From positions 124,001 through 188,000 of the forward strand of contig CAWGOZ010000021.1 of assembly GCA_963824345.1 (NCBI GenBank): a DNA stretch of 64,000 nucleotides, given 5' to 3'. The translations under genes were made by a program, and so were the position numbers. Of the stretch, positions 1 through 8,612 are shown in pieces (position 1 is the first letter of the stretch; each line of letters begins with the position of its first letter). The notes below the pieces were generated by a model that saw only the letters and a program-made list of their open reading frames with translations, was not told the DNA's origin and made no database searches. This stretch comes from Palsa-89 sp963824345 (GTDB lineage Bacteria; Acidobacteriota; Terriglobia; Bryobacterales; Bryobacteraceae).

Positions 1-20
1 ATGCCAAGCCTCGTGACCTT

Positions 21-401
21 ATGCTGGTAACCACCATGTCGGAGCCTGTCGTGCGATTGCTAGAGAGCCCATTCGACCCGGCCAATCGTCTGGGCCCGAT
101 CCGATACTCCTCGATTCTCAACCCGGTCGACAAAGACGCGGCTGCCTGGCGCCAGACAGTGGCGCACACCATTTTGAGGAATTGGGGACTTGGGAACGAC
201 GTTTGGGTTACCGGTTCCGTCTTTTTCGACCGTCCGAACAAGGGATCGCTGTGGACGGAAGGCGATAATCCCGCAATACATTGGCGCGATGTCCCGGCCT
301 TTTTTCGCACTCTGGAATTCGATGCCGGGACTGCGGCCGGGGACCCCTTCGCGCGTCTTCGACAATCGCCGGCAAACCGTGAGCGGTTGGCAAGGGAATA
401 A
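21..401 (+). CDS. hypothetical protein, possibly a 3' gene fragment
   Basis: An open frame of 126 codons sits at the window edge, downstream of and convergent with the aldolase gene. Its amino-acid mix looks protein-like, rich in Trp, Asp and Pro, but I recognise no domain, signal peptide or motif. The frame could be the tail of a gene truncated upstream, or chance coding, since several other frames are open here too. From 402 to 513 I see nothing. No function is proposed. Confidence 0.25.
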   Translation: MLVTTMSEPVVRLLESPFDPANRLGPIRYSSILNPVDKDAAAWRQTVAHTILRNWGLGNDVWVTGSVFFDRPNKGSLWTEGDNPAIHWRDVPAFFRTLEFDAGTAAGDPFARLRQSPANRERLARE

Positions 402-513
402 GTCCAGATTTTTCTTCCCAGCGCGATATTTCGGCTCAAGACCGCCTTTACGGATTTCACCGGACGTCACGCGGTGGCGTTGTTCTAAGACTCGGACTTG
501 CGGCGCGTTCAGG

Positions 514-1356
514 TTACAGCAACGCGGTGTCGCGCCGCGTCCAGGCCTTGCCTTTCTCCTTGGAAACCGCTTCGACGTCTTTGACGTAAGCTCCGGCCTG
601 CGTGAGGATGTGATGCAGATCGTTGCCGATGCTGATGAAAGGGAAGCCCTTCTCGAGGAACTCGCCGACGCGCGAAGTTCCGAACAGGAACAGGCCCAGG
701 ATGACGTTGTTCTTCTTGGCGGCGGCGCGCAGTTTGTCGGTGGCGGCTTGGAGCTCCGGGGACGTGTACATGTCGGGGAACTTGTATTTTTCAAAGAGCC
801 CCATCGACATGCAGAGATCGTTCTGGCCGAGAAACAGCAGGTCGACGCCCTTGACGGCCGCGATCTCGTCGATATTCTTGATGCAGTCGGCGGTTTCCAC
901 CTGCAGGGCGACGATGACGTTGTCGTTGGCGGCGCCGGCATAGCCGAGCAACCCGGCTTTGTTCATGCTGCGCTGCGGGAAATAAACCGACCGCGTTCCG
1001 GTTGTGGGATAGCGCGCGCAACTGACGGCTTGGCGGGCTTCCTCGGCGGTATTGATGTATGGAACGAGAACGCCGTCGGCGCCCAAATCGAGAGATTGCT
1101 GGATGCCGCCGCGATCGTGATAGCCGGCTACGCGCACCAGCGATTTCGCGCCGCCGCTGGATATTCCGGCCAGCATGGCCGACAATTCGACAAAACCCAT
1201 AGGCCCATGTTGCGTGTCCACCAGCAGCCAGTCGTAGCCGGTATGAGCCAATTGCTCCGCGACTGTCGGACTGTGCGAATTGACGAACAGGCCCAGCTTG
1301 GTCTTTCCTTCGCGCAGTTGCTTCTTAAACTCAGCTCCACTGAGTACTTCGCTCAT
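514..1356 (-). CDS. HpcH/HpaI-family aldolase (2-oxo acid aldolase)
   Basis: The 280-residue product matches the HpcH/HpaI aldolase family, class II metal-dependent enzymes that cleave or form 4-hydroxy-2-oxo acids such as 2,4-dihydroxyhept-2-enedioate. The TIM-barrel landmarks are visible in order: VDTQHGPM with the catalytic His (about residue 50), LVRVAGYHD, GADGVLVPYI, the metal-binding Glu in ALQVETADCI, and the metal-binding Asp in LGQNDL. Length is normal for the family. The start at 1356 is the first Met before the conserved core. The substrate cannot be fixed from sequence; nearby genes suggest small organic-acid metabolism. The gene stands alone on the minus strand, divergent from the hydrolase at 1452. 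Confidence 0.88.
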   Translation of the reverse strand: MSEVLSGAEFKKQLREGKTKLGLFVNSHSPTVAEQLAHTGYDWLLVDTQHGPMGFVELSAMLAGISSGGAKSLVRVAGYHDRGGIQQSLDLGADGVLVPYINTAEEARQAVSCARYPTTGTRSVYFPQRSMNKAGLLGYAGAANDNVIVALQVETADCIKNIDEIAAVKGVDLLFLGQNDLCMSMGLFEKYKFPDMYTSPELQAATDKLRAAAKKNNVILGLFLFGTSRVGEFLEKGFPFISIGNDLHHILTQAGAYVKDVEAVSKEKGKAWTRRDTALL

Positions 1357-1451
1357 CCGTTATTTTCTCCTGGATTGCAGTATACACCGTGAACGGAACT
1401 TGTTCCCAGCAGCGCAGCTAAACCGTGGCGCGCAGCTAAACTGAAATACGA

Positions 1452-2321
1452 ATGCGTGGCGCGCCCGTCGAGTTGCAAGTTCTCGTGAATGGCGTCGAGC
1501 TCGTGCTGTGGGAGTGGCCGGGCGAGGGGCGTCCGGTGCTGTTTTGTCACGCGACTGGATTTCATGCGCGAATTTGGGACCAGGTGATCGCGCACATGCC
1601 GGAAACGCGGCGCTGCTACGCTTACGATGCGCGGGGCCATGGCGGCAGCAGCAAGCGGCCGCCGCCGTATGCCTGGCGAAACTTCGGCGCCGACGTGGCG
1701 GCTGTAGCCGAGGGGCTGGGGCTATCGGGCGCGCTCGGCGTCGGACACTCGATGGGCGGGCATGCCATCACGCTGGGAGCGGCGCTGCGACCGGGCGCGT
1801 TTGGGGGGCTGCTGTTGATCGATCCCGTGATTCGCCCGAGGCATCAGTACGTTGGACCTTGGACGCAGGCGCAGTTCGTCCGGAAGCGCCGCAATCGCTG
1901 GAGGTCGCCCGAAGAGATGTTCGAAAGCTTCGCGGGCCGTCCGCCGTTCGATGCCTGGGACCGTGCGGTGCTGCAGGACTATTGCCGCTACGGGCTCCTG
2001 CCGATGGGCGCTGATTACGGCGGCGATTACATACTGGCGTGCCCACCTGAAATTGAGGCTGCCATCTATGAGGCGAGCCCGGCTGTGGAATCGAACATTT
2101 ATCCCGAGATCGCGACGATTACGATCCCCGTTCAGGTGGTTCGATCCGGGCGATTTCAGGATCCTGCGAACGTGATGGGTGTGTCGCCCACCGCTCCGGA
2201 TCTGGCCGCGAGTTTCGCGCGCGGGACCGATACGTTGATCGCGGAGCATTCGCACTTCATTCCGATGGAGTCGCCGGAACTGGCGGCGAAACTCATCGTG
2301 GATGCGCTGGCCCTGCTCTAA
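1452..2321 (+). CDS. alpha/beta hydrolase
   Basis: This is a 289-residue alpha/beta-hydrolase-fold protein. The oxyanion region FCHATGFHARIWD comes first, then YDARGHGGSSK, then the nucleophile elbow GHSMGG with Ser100, and a late His in EHSHFIPMESPE that fits the catalytic His. The substrate is unknown; esterase or C-C hydrolase activity is typical of the fold. No signal peptide is seen, so it is probably cytoplasmic. The stop codon overlaps the tyrS start (TAATG), so the two genes are probably cotranscribed and translationally coupled, although no functional link is evident. Confidence 0.85.
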   Translation: MRGAPVELQVLVNGVELVLWEWPGEGRPVLFCHATGFHARIWDQVIAHMPETRRCYAYDARGHGGSSKRPPPYAWRNFGADVAAVAEGLGLSGALGVGHSMGGHAITLGAALRPGAFGGLLLIDPVIRPRHQYVGPWTQAQFVRKRRNRWRSPEEMFESFAGRPPFDAWDRAVLQDYCRYGLLPMGADYGGDYILACPPEIEAAIYEASPAVESNIYPEIATITIPVQVVRSGRFQDPANVMGVSPTAPDLAASFARGTDTLIAEHSHFIPMESPELAAKLIVDALALL

Positions 2322-3517
2322 TGAAGAAGGTGGCACTCCAGAGCACAGCGGTCGACGAACAGTTGACGTACTTGAAGAAGGGTCTCGCGGATCTGATTCG
2401 GGAAGAGGATCTGCGCGAGCGGCTGATCCAAGCCCGGAAGAGTGGCCGGCCGTTGCGCGTGAAGGCGGGCTTCGATCCCACGGCGCCCGATTTACACTTG
2501 GGACACACGGTGCTGCTTCGCAAGATGAAGCACTTCCAGGATCTGGGTCACCGCGTCATTTTCCTTATCGGCGACAATACGGCATTGATTGGCGATCCAA
2601 CCGGCCGCAACACTACGCGCCCGCCCATGACGCGCGAGGAAATCGACCAGAACGCCGAAACGTACAAGACGCAGGTCTTCAAAATCCTGGATCCCGAGAA
2701 GACTGAAGTGCGGTTCAACAGCGAATGGCTGGCGCCGCTGGGTTTCGCCGACATCATCCGGTTGTGCTCGAGATACACCGTGGCGCGCATCATGGAGCGG
2801 GACGATTTCACCAAGCGATTCAAAGACGGCATCCCCATTTCAATGCACGAATTGTTGTATCCGCTGGCGCAAGGCTACGATTCGGTGAAGTTGGAATGCG
2901 ACGTGGAGATGGGCGGCACCGATCAGCGGTTCAACCTGCTGGTGGGGCGCGAGCTGCAGCGAGACTACGGCCAGCCGCCGCAGATCGTCGCCACGGTTCC
3001 GCTGCTGGAAGGTACGGATGGCGTGGACAAAATGTCGAAATCGAAAAGGAACTACATCGGCATCACCGAGCCGCCCAAGGTGATCTTTCGCAAGGTGATG
3101 GGGATCAGCGACACGTTGATGTGGCGCTATTGGGAGTTGCTGACCGACCAGAGCATGGCGGAAATTGCCGCTATGAAGGCGGAAGATCCCATGCCAGTGA
3201 AGATGCGGCTGGCGCGGCAAATCGTGACCGATTTTCATTCGGCGGCGGCGGCCGATCAGGCGCAGGCGGATTTTGATCGCGAGGTGAGGGAGGGGCGTGA
3301 GCCGGACGATATGGAAACCGTTGTCTTCGCAGGGGACAGCTTGCCTAAGATTTTGCTCGGAACGAACCTGGCTGAATCACGGTCCGACGCCGAGCGGAAG
3401 ATCAAGGCCGGAGCAGTCGAGATTAACGGCGTTAAGTATACAGACCTAAAGTTCGAGAATCCGCCCGAAGGCTCTGTTTTCCGCGTCGGCAAGAAGTGGA
3501 AGCGGATCATTCCATGA
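2321..3517 (+). CDS. tyrS: tyrosyl-tRNA synthetase
   Basis: Tyrosyl-tRNA synthetase charges tRNA-Tyr with tyrosine using ATP. It is a class I enzyme of 398 residues. The HIGH-type motif is HLGH at residues 59-62, and the KMSKS loop is exact at 237-241. A C-terminal S4-like RNA-binding domain covers roughly the last 60 residues (from AESRSDAERKIKAGAVEING onward). The domain order and the class signature AGFDPTAPDLHLGH fit the TyrRS branch found in many Proteobacteria and Acidobacteria. The start overlaps the upstream hydrolase stop by one base, and the gene overlaps folP by ATGA. Confidence 0.97.
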   Translation: MKKVALQSTAVDEQLTYLKKGLADLIREEDLRERLIQARKSGRPLRVKAGFDPTAPDLHLGHTVLLRKMKHFQDLGHRVIFLIGDNTALIGDPTGRNTTRPPMTREEIDQNAETYKTQVFKILDPEKTEVRFNSEWLAPLGFADIIRLCSRYTVARIMERDDFTKRFKDGIPISMHELLYPLAQGYDSVKLECDVEMGGTDQRFNLLVGRELQRDYGQPPQIVATVPLLEGTDGVDKMSKSKRNYIGITEPPKVIFRKVMGISDTLMWRYWELLTDQSMAEIAAMKAEDPMPVKMRLARQIVTDFHSAAAADQAQADFDREVREGREPDDMETVVFAGDSLPKILLGTNLAESRSDAERKIKAGAVEINGVKYTDLKFENPPEGSVFRVGKKWKRIIP

Positions 3518-4440
3518 TCGCTACTCCGCGACGTCACTTTGTGTGGAAGCTGGCCGGCCGTGAACTGCTGCTCGGCGAGCGGACCTTGTTGATGGGCGTG
3601 CTGAACGTGACGCCAGACTCGTTCACCGATGGCGGTAAGTATCTCGATCCGGACCGTGCCTTCGCTCGCGCCATCGAACTGGAAGAGCAGGGCGCGGACA
3701 TCATCGACATCGGCGCGGAATCCACCAAGCCTGGCTCCGAGCGCGTTTCGGAAGCCGAAGAGCTGCAACGTCTGATCCCCGTGCTGAAGCGGCTGCGCGG
3801 GAAATTGGAAACGCCCATTTCGGTGGACACCTACAAATCGGCTGTGGCGGAGAAGGCGCTGGAGCACGGGGCTGCGCTGATCAACGATCCCTCCGGTCTG
3901 ACGTTCGATGCGCAGCTTGCGCGCGTCGCCGCCAAGCACGATGCCGGCCTGATCATTACACACATGCGCGGAACGCCGGAAACTTGGGCCAAGCTGGCGC
4001 CGCTCAAGGATGTGATCGGAACTATCCTGAAGGACTTGGATGCTTCCACGCATCGCGCCGTGCGCTCGGGCGTGGATCGAGCGCGGATTGCAATCGACCC
4101 TGGCCTCGGCTTCGGCAAACGCAAGGAGCAGAACGCGGAGATTCTGGCGCGGCTGAGCGAGTTGGCGGCGCTCGAGTTGCCGCTGGTGTTGGGGCCGTCG
4201 CGAAAGTCGTTTCTGCCGCAACTGGAGAAGCCTTCCGAGGATTTTCTGCAATGTGCTACGGCGGCTGCCGTGACGGCCTGCATTTTAGGCGGCGCGCACG
4301 TGGTTCGCGTTCACGACGTTGCCGGGATGAAGGCGGCGGCGCTCATGGCCGATCACATCCTCAGCTTCGCTGGCACTTCGGACAGTAGTGCGTTCCGCGC
4401 TGTCCCACCACGATCCGGCGGATCGGCGTTCCGCAAGTAG
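3514..4440 (+). CDS. folP: dihydropteroate synthase
   Basis: Dihydropteroate synthase condenses p-aminobenzoate with hydroxymethyl-dihydropterin diphosphate in folate synthesis and is the sulfonamide target. Family signatures are present in order: GVLNVTPDSFTDGG, DIGAESTKPGS, ISVDTYK, DPGLGFGK, GPSRKSF and VRVHDV. I chose the start at 3514 because its ATG overlaps the tyrS stop as ATGA; an in-frame Met at 3496 lies inside tyrS and is less likely. The last 80 bases overlap the 3' end of convergent mutM, so the final residues after the conserved HDVAGMKAA region may be non-essential. Confidence 0.95.
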   Translation: MIATPRRHFVWKLAGRELLLGERTLLMGVLNVTPDSFTDGGKYLDPDRAFARAIELEEQGADIIDIGAESTKPGSERVSEAEELQRLIPVLKRLRGKLETPISVDTYKSAVAEKALEHGAALINDPSGLTFDAQLARVAAKHDAGLIITHMRGTPETWAKLAPLKDVIGTILKDLDASTHRAVRSGVDRARIAIDPGLGFGKRKEQNAEILARLSELAALELPLVLGPSRKSFLPQLEKPSEDFLQCATAAAVTACILGGAHVVRVHDVAGMKAAALMADHILSFAGTSDSSAFRAVPPRSGGSAFRK

Positions 4441-5152
4441 GGCAGGGCTCGCCGGCGCGTCCGTAGACCTGATGCTGTTGCTGAAAACTGCCGCGTTGGC
4501 CGTCGGCATCGACGTAATCGGAAATCGACGAACCTTTCAGCCGGATCGCAGTGGCCAGTATGTCGAGCATGGCGCGATGCAGCCGTCCGGCGCGCTCCTT
4601 GCTCAAACCGGCGGCGTTGGCGCGCGGATGAATGCGGGCTTCGAACAAGGCTTCGTCGGTATAAATATTGCCCATGCCGCGCAGGAAACGCTGATTGAGC
4701 AGCAGCGGCTTGATGGCGGATCGCCGGGCCTTCAACAACTTCCGAAAATCCTCGAACGAAATGTCCAGTGCGTCGGGGCCCAGCGCGGCGGCGCGATCCG
4801 GTAGCTGCGCACTCCACTCGATACGGCCGAAATGGCGGACGTCGTCGTAGACCAGCAGGCCTTGATCGAGCTCGAAAATGGCGCGCGCGTAGGGTCCGGG
4901 CTCGGCGTCGAGCAGAAGCTTACCGGTCATGCCCAGATGAATCACCAGCACGCCCTCATCCAGCGTGAGAACGATGAACTTGCCGTGCCGGGTCACGGAT
5001 TTTACGAGCTGGTTGCGCACGAGCCGCCGGAGTACCGGGAATTTCTGGCGCACCACATGCCGCGAGGAGAAGCGCGCGTCCAGGATGCGGCGCCCGGTGA
5101 GTTTTGGCGCTAGCGTGCGAACGACGGTTTCGACTTCGGGGAGCTCAGGCAC
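4361..5152 (-). CDS. mutM: formamidopyrimidine-DNA glycosylase
   Basis: MutM/Fpg is a bifunctional DNA glycosylase/AP lyase that removes 8-oxoguanine and formamidopyrimidines. The mature N-terminus PELPEVETVVR supplies the catalytic Pro and Glu (P2, E3). The middle has the helix-two-turn-helix region around LLNQRFLRGMGNIYTDEALF. The C-terminus ends in a complete four-Cys zinc finger (CPTC and CPKC). At 263 residues it is close to the family norm. The stop overlaps convergent folP by 80 bases, and the start overlaps the upstream Rieske gene by 8 bases, so those two minus-strand genes form a tight pair. Confidence 0.97.
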   Translation of the reverse strand: MPELPEVETVVRTLAPKLTGRRILDARFSSRHVVRQKFPVLRRLVRNQLVKSVTRHGKFIVLTLDEGVLVIHLGMTGKLLLDAEPGPYARAIFELDQGLLVYDDVRHFGRIEWSAQLPDRAAALGPDALDISFEDFRKLLKARRSAIKPLLLNQRFLRGMGNIYTDEALFEARIHPRANAAGLSKERAGRLHRAMLDILATAIRLKGSSISDYVDADGQRGSFQQQHQVYGRAGEPCPTCGTPIRRIVVGQRGTHYCPKCQRS

Positions 5153-5459
5153 GAGCTTGAGGATCGATGAGAATGTCTTGGCCCTCGGTCTTTACAGGGA
5201 AGCGATCCAACTTCACCGTAGGATCGAAGTCGTTCTCACCAGTGCGGCAATCGTATGCCCAATCGTGCCACGGACAAATCACCAGGTTGTCCAGGAGGTT
5301 GCCCTGCCCGATGGGGCCGCCGGCGTGGGGGCAGATGCCGGCCAGCGCGTGCAGTTCGCCGTTTACGTTGCAGACTGCGTACGAATCATTTCCGAGAGTC
5401 ACTTCCGTCACAGAGCCGGGGGGCAGGGAGGCGAGCAAACCGACTTTCACGAATGCCAT
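5145..5459 (-). CDS. Rieske [2Fe-2S] ferredoxin (NirD/BphF type)
   Basis: This small soluble Rieske protein has 104 residues. The two cluster-binding boxes are CPHAGG (Cys43, His45) and CPWHDW (Cys62, His65), which bind a [2Fe-2S] centre. There is no membrane anchor, so it is probably a cytoplasmic electron carrier like the small subunit of assimilatory nitrite reductase or a dioxygenase ferredoxin. No oxygenase or reductase partner lies nearby. It overlaps mutM by 8 bases, and the divergent ThDP enzyme starts 100 bases away, so the gap 5460-5560 should hold divergent promoters. Confidence 0.9.
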   Translation of the reverse strand: MAFVKVGLLASLPPGSVTEVTLGNDSYAVCNVNGELHALAGICPHAGGPIGQGNLLDNLVICPWHDWAYDCRTGENDFDPTVKLDRFPVKTEGQDILIDPQARA

Positions 5460-5560
5460 AACAAATGTTCTACCATGCCCGCGCAGTGAACGGCCGCGAG
5501 AAGGGACGGCTCAACCATAAGCTACAATGGTCCGGGTGAAGTCTAGGGGACGAGGATTGC

Positions 5561-7270
5561 ATGGGAACCGCTATCGCTAACGCAGACACCAAAGCCGCAA
5601 CCGGCACGGAGACGATTTCGGGCGGCCAGATTGTCGCCAAAATGCTGAAGCAGGAAGGCATCCGGCACATTTTCACGATTTCCGGCGGCCACATTGTCGA
5701 TATCTACAACGGTTGTATTGACGAAGGGATCGAAATTGTGGACGTGCGGCATGAGCAGGTAGCGGCACACGCCGCCGACGCCTACGCGCGTATCACCGGG
5801 CTCGGCTGCGCAGTGGTTACGGCCGGCCCTGGAACAACCGACGCGGTCACCGGGATGGCGAACGCGTTCCGCGCCGAAAGTCCGATGCTGCTGATCGGCG
5901 GAAATTCCCCGCTCAAACAATACCGCATGGGCGGTTTGCAGGAGTTGCGTCACACCGAAATGATGACGCCCATCAGCAAATTCGCGTCGCTGGTGATGAC
6001 CACCGATCGCGTGGCGGAAATGATGGGAATTGCGTTTCGCGAGATGTATAACGGTGCGCCAGGGCCTGGTTTCCTCGAGATCCCGCACGACGTAATGGAT
6101 GGCAAGGCGGACCGATCCAAGGTGCGCTATCCGAAGAATTTCCGGGTGCGCGGCGCGGATGGCGGAGCGCCGGACTTCCTGGGCGACCCCAATATCGTGC
6201 AGCAGGTGGCGGACTTGCTGGCGCAAGCGGAGCGCCCGGTGGCGTTGTTCGGAACGCAGGCGCGCACCTGCCGCGCGGATGCCGCCATCGACCGGTTCGC
6301 CCGGCATTTCAACATCCCGATTTATGTCAACGGCGCGGCTCGAGGAACGCTGCCGCCCAACCATTCCCACGGTTTCATGCCCTCGCGCAAGACGGCGTTC
6401 GACAACGCCGACGTCATTCTGCTGGCCGGCACGCCGCTGGACTTCCGCATGGGCTACGGCCGGCGCCTGAACCCCAAAGCCAAGATCGTGATCATGGACA
6501 TGGATTACAGAAACGTCGGCAACAACCGCGACTTCGATTTCGGCTTGGTCGGCAACCTGAAAACCATCGTGAATGCGATGTGCGAAGCTTCCAGCGGCGA
6601 CGTCTTGCGGAAGCACGATCCGTTTCTGGCGATGCTGCGCGCCGACGAAAAAGCCAGCCAGGGCAAGAACGACAAGATTATCGCCGCTAACGAAGTTCCC
6701 ATTCATCCGGTGCGGCTATGCCACGAGATCAATGAGTTTCTCCAGGATGACACGGTCTACATCGGCGACGGGGGCGACATTGTCACGTTCTCCGGTTCCA
6801 TTGTGCGGCCGCATAAACCGGGCGGATGGATGGACCCCGGCCCGCTCGGCACGCTGGGCGTCGGAACCGGTTTTGCCATGGCATCCAAGCTGGCGCAACC
6901 GCAGCGCGATGTAGTGACGCTGTACGGCGATTGCTCGTTTACGCTGACGGGCTTCGATTTCATCACCATGGTGCATCGGAAACTGCCTTACGTGGGCGTG
7001 ATCGGCAACAACTCGTCGTGGAATCAGATTCGGTTTGGCCAGGAGGCGAAGTACCCGGGCCGCGGCGACATCGGCAACATCGTGGGCGACGTTCGCTTCG
7101 ACCATTTAGCGGAAGCGATGGGCGGCTTTGGCATCCGCGTCACCAAGCCTGAGGACATCCGGCCCGCGCTCGAAAAAGCGCGAGACTCCGGGAAACCAGC
7201 GTTGGTGGACGTGGTGATCAATCGCGATGTCTATTCGTCGGGCACTTCGAACCAAACCATGTACAAGTAA
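5561..7270 (+). CDS. ThDP-dependent enzyme, probable oxalyl-CoA decarboxylase
   Basis: The 569-residue protein has the three-domain layout of the acetolactate synthase/oxalyl-CoA decarboxylase superfamily. The N-terminal Pyr domain has the catalytic Glu in RHEQ (residue 65), followed by VTAGPGTTDAV. A central nucleotide-binding-like domain follows. The C-terminal PP domain has the ThDP/Mg motif beginning GDCSF near residue 456 and ending VGVIGNNSSW. Sequence alone fits several decarboxylases. The oxalyl-CoA assignment rests mainly on neighbours: a CaiB/BaiF CoA-transferase, a formyltransferase-fold protein and an oxalate/formate-type MFS transporter. In the classic route this enzyme converts oxalyl-CoA to formyl-CoA and CO2. 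Acetolactate-synthase-like or other 2-oxoacid activity remains possible. Confidence 0.75.
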   Translation: MGTAIANADTKAATGTETISGGQIVAKMLKQEGIRHIFTISGGHIVDIYNGCIDEGIEIVDVRHEQVAAHAADAYARITGLGCAVVTAGPGTTDAVTGMANAFRAESPMLLIGGNSPLKQYRMGGLQELRHTEMMTPISKFASLVMTTDRVAEMMGIAFREMYNGAPGPGFLEIPHDVMDGKADRSKVRYPKNFRVRGADGGAPDFLGDPNIVQQVADLLAQAERPVALFGTQARTCRADAAIDRFARHFNIPIYVNGAARGTLPPNHSHGFMPSRKTAFDNADVILLAGTPLDFRMGYGRRLNPKAKIVIMDMDYRNVGNNRDFDFGLVGNLKTIVNAMCEASSGDVLRKHDPFLAMLRADEKASQGKNDKIIAANEVPIHPVRLCHEINEFLQDDTVYIGDGGDIVTFSGSIVRPHKPGGWMDPGPLGTLGVGTGFAMASKLAQPQRDVVTLYGDCSFTLTGFDFITMVHRKLPYVGVIGNNSSWNQIRFGQEAKYPGRGDIGNIVGDVRFDHLAEAMGGFGIRVTKPEDIRPALEKARDSGKPALVDVVINRDVYSSGTSNQTMYK

Positions 7271-7323
7271 TCCGGCACGCCGCTCGGCGCGGGCTGGGGG
7301 CAAACAGGAGATAGCTAGTCGAT

Positions 7324-8612
7324 ATGGAAGCACTGAAGGGAATTCGCATCCTGGACATGACGCACGTGCAGGCGGGCCCCACCTGCTCGCAACTGCTGGC
7401 ATGGATGGGGGCGGACGTAATTAAGGTGGAGTCGCCCGCCGGCGATGCCACGCGCGGCCAGCTGCGGGACGTGCCGAACGCCGACAGCCTGTATTTCACG
7501 ATGTTGAACTGCAACAAGCGTTCCATCACGGTCAACATGAAATCGCCCGACGGCAAGGCGATATTCGTCGAGCTTCTGAAGAAGAGCGACATCCTGATGG
7601 AGAATTTCGGCCCCGGCGTCCTCGACCGGCTGGGCTTCAGTTGGGAGAAAGTCCACGAGATCAACCCGCGCGTATCGTAATGGGTTCGATCAAGGGCTTC
7701 GGTTCGTCCGGCCCGTACGCCGACTTCAAGGCGTATGAGAACGTGGCGCAGGCGATGGGCGGCGCCATGAGCACCACTGGCGTTCCCGAAGGCCCGCCGT
7801 ATGTCACCGGCGCGCAGATTGGCGACTCGGGCACCGGCCTGCACCTGGCGCATCGGACTGCTGGCCGCGCTGCAGCAGCGCCACCGCACCGGCGAGGGCC
7901 AATACGTGGAAGTGGCCATGATGGACGGCGTGATGAACCTGTGCCGCGTCAAATGGCGCGATCACCAGCGCCTGACGCGCCAGGAACTGTCCGAGTATTC
8001 GGTGCCGACCAAGGGCCTGACCAAGCACGCCGCGCGCGGGCAACGATTCCGGCGGCGGCCAGCTCGGCAACGCCATCAAGTGCAAGCCCGGCGGTCCCAA
8101 CGATTATATGTACGTCGTGGTGCAGGAAGCGGTATGGGAGCGCGCTGGCCAAGCGAATCGGGCCGGATGTTAGGGCAGCCGGATCTGGCCACCGATCCGC
8201 GTTTCGCCAAGATCGGCGACCGGCGCAAGAACCAGAACGCGATGTGGCCGCTGCTCGACCGGTTCGCGTCGAACTACACCAAGCGCGAATTCATGGGGAT
8301 TCTGAATGAGCTGGATGTGCCCTGCGGCCCGATCATGTCCACCGAGGATCTGGCCAACGACGAGCACGTGCGCGGGCGCGAAATGTACGTGGAGCTGGAT
8401 CATCCCGCAGCGCGGCAAATGGTACAACGTCGGCATGCCGATCAAGCTTTCGGCGTCGCCGGCGAAGATCGAACGCTCGCCCACTGTTAGGCGAGCATAC
8501 CGATGAAATCCTGAAAGAGATGCTGGGATGGAGCGATGCGGAGATTGAAGCCAAGAAACAGGCCGGCGCCTTTTCTCTGCCTCCCAAACCGGTGGGCGCG
8601 CGGGCGGAATGA
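7324..8612 (+). pseudogene. CaiB/BaiF CoA-transferase (formyl-CoA transferase-like), multiply frameshifted
   Basis: Translation in shifting frames reconstructs a class III CoA-transferase. Frame 1 from 7324 gives MEALKGIRILDMTHVQAGP and GADVIKVESP. Frame 3 from about 7675 gives GSIKGFGSSGPYADFKAYE. Frame 1 from about 7855 gives TGEGQYVEVAMMDGVM. Frame 2 from about 8039 gives QLGNAIKCKPGGPNDYMY. Frame 3 briefly gives ALAKRIG, then frame 1 from about 8160 gives GQPDLATDPRF. Frame 2 from about 8405 gives GKWYNVGMPIKLS, and frame 3 ends at 8612 with LGWSDAEIEA. At least six indels are needed, yet the residues between them stay conserved. An intact version would swap CoA between formyl-CoA and oxalate. 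The reconstructed stop overlaps the next ATG (ATGA), so the original operon is still readable. Confidence 0.85.

Noticed and set aside
190..1392. 400-codon plus-strand open frame over the aldolase gene
   Set aside because: It is antisense to a clear HpcH/HpaI aldolase and has no domain; GC-rich shadow frame.
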